From: a virus
DNA: 29,230 nucleotides
Virus record (IMG/VR): IMGVR_UViG_3300034082_003586
Span: 1 to 29,230 of that record
Strand: one strand, 5' to 3'
The notes below the pieces were generated by a model. That model searched no databases. It was given only the letters and a program-made list of their open reading frames with translations, and had not been told where the DNA came from. Positions 25,855 to 29,230 of this stretch are shown in pieces. Position numbers and translations under genes: made by a program. Position 1 is the first letter of the stretch, and each line of letters begins with the position of its first letter.

Positions 25855-26172
25855 TTAAGCAGAAAGAGCGGCGAAGGGGTTGCCTTTAGCAGACGAGGCC
25901 GAGGCCAGGAAAGCATCGATTTCGGCCAGCTTCTGAGCCTTCTTAGTACTAGAAGTACCTTGAATAGACTCTTTGACCGACTTAGTTGCCTTCTCTGCCT
26001 TAACAGCGCCTACAGCAGGCTTGGCAACACCTTTAGTAGCTTTAGTATGATACACGAAAGCGTTAGAGCGAGTAACGCCCAGAACATTCATGATCTCTGA
26101 CAGAGCCAGAGCTTTATCAGGAGTAGAAGCTACGATGCGAGTAGCGATAGAGAGGTTAGTTTCTTTAGTCAT
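25855..26172 (-). CDS. Small phage protein with HTH-like N-terminus and Ala/Lys linker
   Basis: A 105-residue protein. LSIATRIVASTPDKALALSE is followed by IMNVLGVTRSNAFVYHTKA, which fits a winged-helix-like element (LG-VTRSNAFVY). A long Lys/Ala/Val linker leads to a C-terminal KKAQKLAEIDAFLASA helix and GNPFAALSA. It is the first gene after promoter cassette R1. A DNA-binding role is possible but not shown. Confidence 0.75.
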   Translation of the reverse strand: MTKETNLSIATRIVASTPDKALALSEIMNVLGVTRSNAFVYHTKATKGVAKPAVGAVKAEKATKSVKESIQGTSSTKKAQKLAEIDAFLASASSAKGNPFAALSA

Positions 26173-26173
26173 T

Positions 26174-26254
26174 GTGTGTGTTCCTTGTTAAGATGTCTAA
26201 TTATAGTCTAGATCCAGTAAAAGTGCAAGCAGTACCCCTACAGATCGGATGGTT
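26174..26254 (-). repeat. Promoter cassette R1
   Basis: An 81-bp intergenic unit shared with R2 and R3. Outer parts are the same (leader AACAAGGAACACACAC and distal CCATCCGATCTGTAGGG), while the promoter spacer is different from R2/R3. It lies between the stop of the gene at 26253 and the ATG at 26172. Confidence 0.9.
26200..26228 (-). promoter_or_regulatory. Sigma-70 promoter in cassette R1
   Basis: Minus strand: -35 TTGCAC, 17-nt spacer, -10 TATAAT, then TAGACATCTTAACAAGGA that includes the ribosome site. Confidence 0.8.
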
Positions 26255-26519
26255 ATTCTTCAACTCCGAAATGCTTTTTAATCAAAAAAGCACAATTGTT
26301 GGCTGTTGCTTTGGTCTTGCGAGCCATTTCACCTGTGTTGGTGATTTCAGTTTGACCAGCAACAAACTCGCATTGAGCAACACATTTAGCCACAATCAAC
26401 TCGGCGAACTGGCGCAAGTCTTTGGGGCGAACTAATATCCCAGTCATCATTACACCTTTGTCGGTGTATAAATCAATATCCAATTCTGCCAGAAGTTTTT
26501 CAATTCGTTCGTTCATCAT
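26253..26519 (-). CDS. MNERI...HFGVE family protein, paralogue 3
   Basis: An 88-residue protein: MMNERIEKLLAELDIDLYTD, RQFAELIVAKCVAQCEFVAG, and a CAFLIKKHFGVEE end. The first ATG is favoured because the cassette R2 leader puts AAGGA at the same distance as in the R1 gene. It lies between two promoter cassettes. Confidence 0.85.
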   Translation of the reverse strand: MMNERIEKLLAELDIDLYTDKGVMMTGILVRPKDLRQFAELIVAKCVAQCEFVAGQTEITNTGEMARKTKATANNCAFLIKKHFGVEE

Positions 26520-26520
26520 T

Positions 26521-26601
26521 GTGTGTGTTCCTTGTTAAGATGTCTAATTATAGTCTCTTTCGGACCAAACGTCAAGCAGTAACCCTACAGATCGGATGGG
26601 T
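26521..26601 (-). repeat. Promoter cassette R2
   Basis: An 81-bp unit, 80 of 81 bases identical to R3. Its distal end also encodes the last codons (PSDL, stop) of the gene at 26585-26797. Confidence 0.95.
26547..26575 (-). promoter_or_regulatory. Sigma-70 promoter in cassette R2
   Basis: Minus strand: GTTACTGC, -35 TTGACG, 17-nt spacer, -10 TATAAT. Confidence 0.85.
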
Positions 26602-26797
26602 TCTCACCAGTCTCGGTGTCGATAGCGCCAGTGTAGACAGCAATCGTATCGTAAGGTGTAGGGTTGACAAAATTCCATAGGCTTACATACAGAAGTGCTT
26701 GCTCTTTTGTAGCAAACTCCTGCTCATTCATGACCTTGTGATCATTCACATGACCAGCATGGATAGGGTGAACTTGAACATTGTATACGATCATCAT
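26585..26797 (-). CDS. Small hypothetical phage protein
   Basis: A 70-residue protein starting MMIVYNVQVHPIHAGHVNDH, with EQEFATKEQALLYVSLWNFV and an acidic end. AGGAGCAC directly precedes the first ATG. Its last codons lie within cassette R2. Two beta strands and a helix are likely; function unknown. Confidence 0.77.
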   Translation of the reverse strand: MMIVYNVQVHPIHAGHVNDHKVMNEQEFATKEQALLYVSLWNFVNPTPYDTIAVYTGAIDTETGENPSDL

Positions 26798-26806
26798 GTG
26801 CTCCTA

Positions 26807-26887
26807 GTGTGTGTTCCTTGTTAAGATGTCTAATTATAGTCTCTTTCGGACCAAACGTCAAGCAATAACCCTACAGATCGGATGGGT
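26807..26887 (-). repeat. Promoter cassette R3
   Basis: An 81-bp unit, 80 of 81 bases identical to R2, starting right after the stop of the gene at 26889. It drives the gene at 26797. Confidence 0.95.
26833..26861 (-). promoter_or_regulatory. Sigma-70 promoter in cassette R3
   Basis: Minus strand: GTTATTGC, -35 TTGACG, 17-nt spacer, -10 TATAAT. Confidence 0.85.
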
Positions 26888-26888
26888 A

Positions 26889-27098
26889 TTAGGCAGGTGC
26901 CAAAAGGCGGCGGAATCCACGAAAAGCCGTTCTAAAGGCGTTCTTCTGTATAGAATCCAGTTCTTCGTAGTTCTCCTGCATCCATATCAGAGTTTCCAGG
27001 ATAGGAAGGCCCAGAGCAGTGGCCTCTTCTTGTACAATGTTCAATGCTTCCGCCTGGCTCAAAGTCTCGAAAGACTGGTCTAAAGACTGCCAGCTCAT
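26889..27098 (-). CDS. Small hypothetical helical protein
   Basis: A 69-residue, mostly helical protein (MSWQSLDQSFETLSQAEALN, then EEATALGLPILETLIWMQEN) with a basic end FRGFRRLLAPA. GAGGAGTCTGT precedes the ATG, which overlaps the upstream TGA. Not recognised. Confidence 0.75.
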   Translation of the reverse strand: MSWQSLDQSFETLSQAEALNIVQEEATALGLPILETLIWMQENYEELDSIQKNAFRTAFRGFRRLLAPA

Positions 27099-27283
27099 AC
27101 AGACTCCTCAGACTCCTCAATCATCTTGTCTACAACTAAGCTGCAAGCATTCAGTGTCATCATGGCTATCTGATAAGCTTGGGCTTTTTCTTTCTTACTA
27201 GAAAAGCCTTCGATGCGGTCAAACAACTCCTTCAGGCTTTCAGGAGTATAGAATATATTGCTTTTAGGTATTGGGTTCTTCAT
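27095..27283 (-). CDS. Small hypothetical phage protein
   Basis: A 62-residue protein with SNIFYTPESLKELFDRIEGF, a basic KKEKAQAYQIAMMTLNACSL helix, and an acidic end. AAGGAGTCTGTATA precedes the ATG. Same operon as the gene at 26889. Function unknown. Confidence 0.77.
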   Translation of the reverse strand: MKNPIPKSNIFYTPESLKELFDRIEGFSSKKEKAQAYQIAMMTLNACSLVVDKMIEESEESV

Positions 27284-27310
27284 TATACAGACTCCTTAGA
27301 TTCCATCACT

Positions 27311-27565
27311 TCAGGCAGTTACAGACGAGGTTTTTAGCAGGGCGTTGGTGAAGAGGAGGTGCTTGGCAATGTTCATGTGCTGGCGGCAGTACTCAACTGA
27401 GCGAGGACCAGCACCCATTCCCAACATCTCTTGGCAATCGGAGAGGATCCCAGCTATTACCATCTCGATCCCACCGTGTTTAGCGGTGAGGGACTCGACA
27501 TACTGCTCGCGAATGTCTTCTGTGGTCATTCCGTACAGCTGGATCTCACGTGATTGATTAGTCAT
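27311..27565 (-). CDS. Small hypothetical phage protein
   Basis: An 84-residue protein started at 27565 after TAGGAACTAAG; an upstream ATG (27589) lacks a ribosome site and sits at the promoter's start point. It has EIQLYGMTTEDIREQYVESL, EMVIAGILSDCQEMLGMGAG and EYCRQHMNIAKHLLFTNALL helices. All-helical, with three Cys (one in the first half, two around the middle). It is first in the operon reading to 26889. Confidence 0.78.
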   Translation of the reverse strand: MTNQSREIQLYGMTTEDIREQYVESLTAKHGGIEMVIAGILSDCQEMLGMGAGPRSVEYCRQHMNIAKHLLFTNALLKTSSVTA

Positions 27566-27595
27566 CTTAGTTCCTATTTTGTTTGCCATGTGATG

Positions 27596-27624
27596 ATTAT
27601 AGGCTGAAACGACAGAAACGTCAA
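27596..27624 (-). promoter_or_regulatory. Sigma-70 promoter
   Basis: Minus strand: GTAACAGC, -35 TTGACG, 17-nt spacer, -10 TATAAT. Upstream lies an AATACCC/GGGTATT stem-loop (about 27635-27662), the same hairpin-then-promoter order as in the cassettes. Confidence 0.85.
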
Positions 27625-27782
27625 GCTGTTACTGAATACCCTTACGGCTTGCTCGGGTATTCATTCTAGTTATATAACAGCTGGGTAATATCATAATATT
27701 ATAATAGCTGCTGGCTGGTTTCGGGAAGGCGTTTATTAGGTCGAGAAATCTCTGTTTTTAACCCTATAAATACACACCAATT
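27625..27782 (-). other. Noncoding spacer between terminator and promoter
   Basis: No gene with translation signals is seen. It holds the GGGTATT hairpin near 27650, an AT-rich stretch with TATAATATTATGATATTA, and a plus-strand TATAAATA at 27765-27772 with no plus-strand gene beyond it. Confidence 0.6.
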
Positions 27783-27816
27783 TAAAATAAAATATTAGTA
27801 AGGTAAACTTACTAAT
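27783..27816 (-). terminator. Rho-independent terminator
   Basis: ATTAGTAAG and CTTACTAAT (27794-27802 with 27808-27816) form a 9-bp stem with a 5-nt loop, followed on the minus strand by ATTTTATTTT. It overlaps the stop codon of the 26-aa gene and closes the operon from the AAA ATPase. Confidence 0.8.
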
Positions 27817-27892
27817 TTCTTTTCATATCCCACAACACTATACCTATCACTGCTACTATAACGATTATAAAGATAATAAAATCTTCAGACAT
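27812..27892 (-). CDS. 26-aa single-helix membrane micro-protein
   Basis: ATG at 27892 overlaps the end of the gene upstream by 8 bp. The product starts MSEDFIIFIIVIVAVIGIVL and ends WDMKRN: an acidic N-terminus, a 17-residue hydrophobic helix and a basic tail, giving an N-out/C-in orientation. The stop lies in the terminator stem. Its overlap and membrane pattern support it despite its size. Function unknown. Confidence 0.6.
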   Translation of the reverse strand: MSEDFIIFIIVIVAVIGIVLWDMKRN

Positions 27893-28076
27893 CAACATCT
27901 ATATGCCTACCTTTTTCATTACCTAATCTAATATTTCTTTCCACTCTTTCGGCTATTATTCTATCTAGATTCTTCTTCTCTATTACCTGCCTATAATCTT
28001 CTTCTCTCTTATATTGAACGTTTGCCCTCTCCGTTCTTTCTATTTCTTGATTACGATTAATTCTATCTATTTTCAT
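27885..28076 (-). CDS. Small charged coiled-coil protein
   Basis: A 63-residue protein very rich in Glu, Arg and Lys: MKIDRINRNQEIERTERANV, YKREEDYRQVIEKKNLDRII, then ERVERNIRLGNEKGRHIDVD. It is one long helix by appearance, possibly a coiled coil. It overlaps both neighbours. Function unknown. Confidence 0.75.
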   Translation of the reverse strand: MKIDRINRNQEIERTERANVQYKREEDYRQVIEKKNLDRIIAERVERNIRLGNEKGRHIDVDV

Positions 28077-28411
28077 ATCTTATTTCTCGATTTAATAAAT
28101 GCATTAAATCCTTCTTCCGTACCTATATCATACTCATTAACAATAATGGTATTCCTATCTATTCCCGCCTCGATATTACCATGATACACCTCATAGCTAT
28201 GATCCAGGGTAGCTGTTCCATCTTCAAACTCATAGAACGTAGCATCATCACTATCAATCGTTACATCTAGATCGCAATGGAGTATATCGTAGTCTATGAC
28301 CGTATGATCTTCATTATATACTCTGAACACATACTGATTATTAAAGGTTAGAATAATAATTCCTTTAGTTCCCTTAGCCGGCTTTTGAGTACAATTTTCT
28401 ATCTTAATCAT
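28073..28411 (-). CDS. Hypothetical acidic protein
   Basis: A 112-residue protein, beta-rich, starting MIKIENCTQKPAKGTKGIII with LTFNNQYVFRVYNEDHTVID, Asp-rich loops (CDLDVTIDSDDATFYEFED), and a GTEEGFNAFIKSRNKI end. Its pI should be very low; a DNA-mimic role is conceivable only as speculation. It overlaps its neighbours by 4 and 8 bp. Confidence 0.77.
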   Translation of the reverse strand: MIKIENCTQKPAKGTKGIIILTFNNQYVFRVYNEDHTVIDYDILHCDLDVTIDSDDATFYEFEDGTATLDHSYEVYHGNIEAGIDRNTIIVNEYDIGTEEGFNAFIKSRNKI

Positions 28412-28607
28412 TCGTACCTCCGTAATAGGCGATTAATATGTCTAAGCAGGCAATGATCTCAGCATTCCTTACCACATCATCTGGATGAAGATACTTACCT
28501 TTCTTCTGATCCTTTAGTTCTTTCTTCAGATACTTTCTCTGGTCTTGTAAATTTAAGAGCGTGATCCTATCGGCAATCTCGAAATCTATCTTCAGGCCTT
28601 TATTCAT
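28404..28607 (-). CDS. Small conserved phage protein
   Basis: A 67-residue protein starting MNKGLKIDFEIADRITLLNL with QDQRKYLKKELKDQKKGKYL, HPDDVVRNAEIIACLDILIA and YYGGTND. The pattern of a basic helix, HPDD turn and LD-LI-YYGG end is one I have met in other phages without function. ATGA overlaps the upstream paralogue. Confidence 0.78.
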   Translation of the reverse strand: MNKGLKIDFEIADRITLLNLQDQRKYLKKELKDQKKGKYLHPDDVVRNAEIIACLDILIAYYGGTND

Positions 28608-28819
28608 TCTTCAACTCCGAAATGCTTCAACACTTCACCGCCAATATCTTGTTCATTTGTATCTTGTGCCCAACTAGCACGATTGGCGCATTCCCGAACA
28701 ATCAACTCGGCGAACTTTTCTAGTGTCTGCTCTGAAACACTAACAGGGCTTCCTTGTTCAGGATAGCGAACTTTGATTTCTTCGCTATCTTCCCAGATTT
28801 GTTTAATTCGCTCATTCAT
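28604..28819 (-). CDS. MNERI...HFGVE family protein, paralogue 4
   Basis: A 71-residue protein: MNERIKQIWEDSEEIKVRYP, LEKFAELIVRECANRASWAQ, then DIGGEVLKHFGVEE. It is the clearest example of the family core (EKFAELIVREC). One base separates it from the stop of the ATPase gene. Confidence 0.85.
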   Translation of the reverse strand: MNERIKQIWEDSEEIKVRYPEQGSPVSVSEQTLEKFAELIVRECANRASWAQDTNEQDIGGEVLKHFGVEE

Positions 28820-28820
28820 A

Positions 28821-29230
28821 TCAGTTACCTTGAGTCAAAACATACTTGGCCAAGTCTTTCCAATCCCGATTACCATTATTAGCAATCTTAGTAACGGCAA
28901 TCAAAGAGCGCAAAGACATATTAGGAATCTTACCCAGATTAGACTTCAGAAAGTCCAAAGCCATTACCTTGGCAGTAGCATTCACCTCGGGCAAAAACTC
29001 TTCCGACTTAGCAATTACTTCCATACGCTCTAACTTCTGAGCCTCGGTCATCGACAGATCAACAACCAAACTACGGGTACGAATAGCCTGATCGATCTTC
29101 TCCAAAGCCATATTCGATACAAAGATAATCGAACCGGTAAACTCAAACGAACGCGGCAGATCTTCATCACGCATATCGGCATTCCAAGAGATATAACGCT
29201 TGGCATAAGAATCCAAAGCACCCTTCAAGA
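28821..29230 (-). CDS. AAA+ ATPase, C-terminal part (5' end outside window)
   Basis: The last 136 codons are seen. FEFTGSIIFVSNMALEKIDQ has sensor 1 (Asn), and AIRTRSLVVDLSMT has the arginine finger region of AAA+ proteins. A helical lid follows (EFLPEVNATAKVMALDFLKS), and MSLRSLIAVTKIA with NRDWKDLAKYV ends it. The Walker motifs must lie beyond the right edge. It looks like the phage AAA ATPases that act on DNA or protein complexes; the exact role is not decidable. It starts the operon reading to the terminator at 27783. Confidence 0.82.
   Translation of the reverse strand, partial: LKGALDSYAKRYISWNADMRDEDLPRSFEFTGSIIFVSNMALEKIDQAIRTRSLVVDLSMTEAQKLERMEVIAKSEEFLPEVNATAKVMALDFLKSNLGKIPNMSLRSLIAVTKIANNGNRDWKDLAKYVLTQGN

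Noticed and set aside
27765-27772. TATAAATA on the plus strand
   Set aside because: No plus-strand gene follows, and an 8-bp AT-rich match can arise by chance in this base composition.
28073-28411. Acidic protein as a DNA-mimic anti-restriction protein
   Set aside because: Low pI alone is not enough; no Ocr, ArdA or Arn motif is recognisable.

Overview
The window is part of a large, lytic, T4-like tailed phage genome. The diagnostic block is the sliding clamp, large clamp-loader subunit, small clamp-loader subunit and RegA repressor, in T4 order (45-44-62-regA). Protein style (Hsp20, a short gp62 starting near an SPFDF motif) is closer to T4-like phages of aquatic bacteria than to coliphage T4. 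The host is not identifiable. Near-consensus sigma-70 promoters and an rRNA-type boxA imply a proteobacterium, and the boxA form recalls beta- or gammaproteobacterial rrn operons (inference). Almost every gene is on the minus strand and is tightly packed with ATGA or TAATG overlaps, so the window reads from right to left.

Layout in ascending coordinates. (1) 1-1638: small conserved phage proteins, an Hsp20 chaperone and a short phasin-like protein. (2) 1824-4594: the replication accessory operon, with a membrane protein gene inserted between 44 and 62. (3) 4626-13944: a thirteen-gene glycan cluster holding a sugar nucleotidyltransferase, SDR and NAD-dependent epimerases, an RmlC-type epimerase, a DegT-type aminotransferase, a GNAT acetyltransferase, a GDPD/PLC-like protein and about six glycosyltransferases. 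Together they could make and transfer an N-acetylated deoxy-aminosugar glycan. (4) 13978-18100: one long tRNA operon with 24 tRNAs covering all 20 amino acids, essentially one tRNA per decoding box. Embedded in it are an RNase H-like protein, an FlbD-like protein, two tiny genes whose ends run into tRNAs, and three related structured RNA elements. A J-domain gene lies antisense within the operon. The operon starts with a sigma-70 promoter, a boxB-like hairpin and a boxA, the arrangement of an rRNA leader, and ends at a hairpin terminator. (5) 18125-18342: a separate promoter-to-terminator unit that looks like a noncoding RNA of about 180 nt. (6) 18402-29230: an early-type accessory region of small genes. 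It contains a DUF932 protein, a MazG-like protein, a SprT-like protease, an RNA ligase, a lipoprotein, four paralogues of a MNERI...HFGVE family, several single-helix micro-proteins, an AAA+ ATPase cut by the window edge, and many copies of one sigma-70 promoter type. Three of these promoters sit in 81-bp repeat cassettes.

The regions fit together as an expression and replication support system. Host-type promoters fire the accessory and tRNA operons early, the tRNA set supplies the full code, the RNA ligase may repair cleaved RNA, RegA represses early mRNAs, and TATAAATA late-type promoters appear in front of the Hsp20 pair and the glycan cluster. The most unusual material is the tRNA operon and its surroundings: rRNA-like leader, complete decoding set, leucine tRNAs with short variable loops, odd T-loops, tandem structured RNAs and protein genes overlapping tRNAs.
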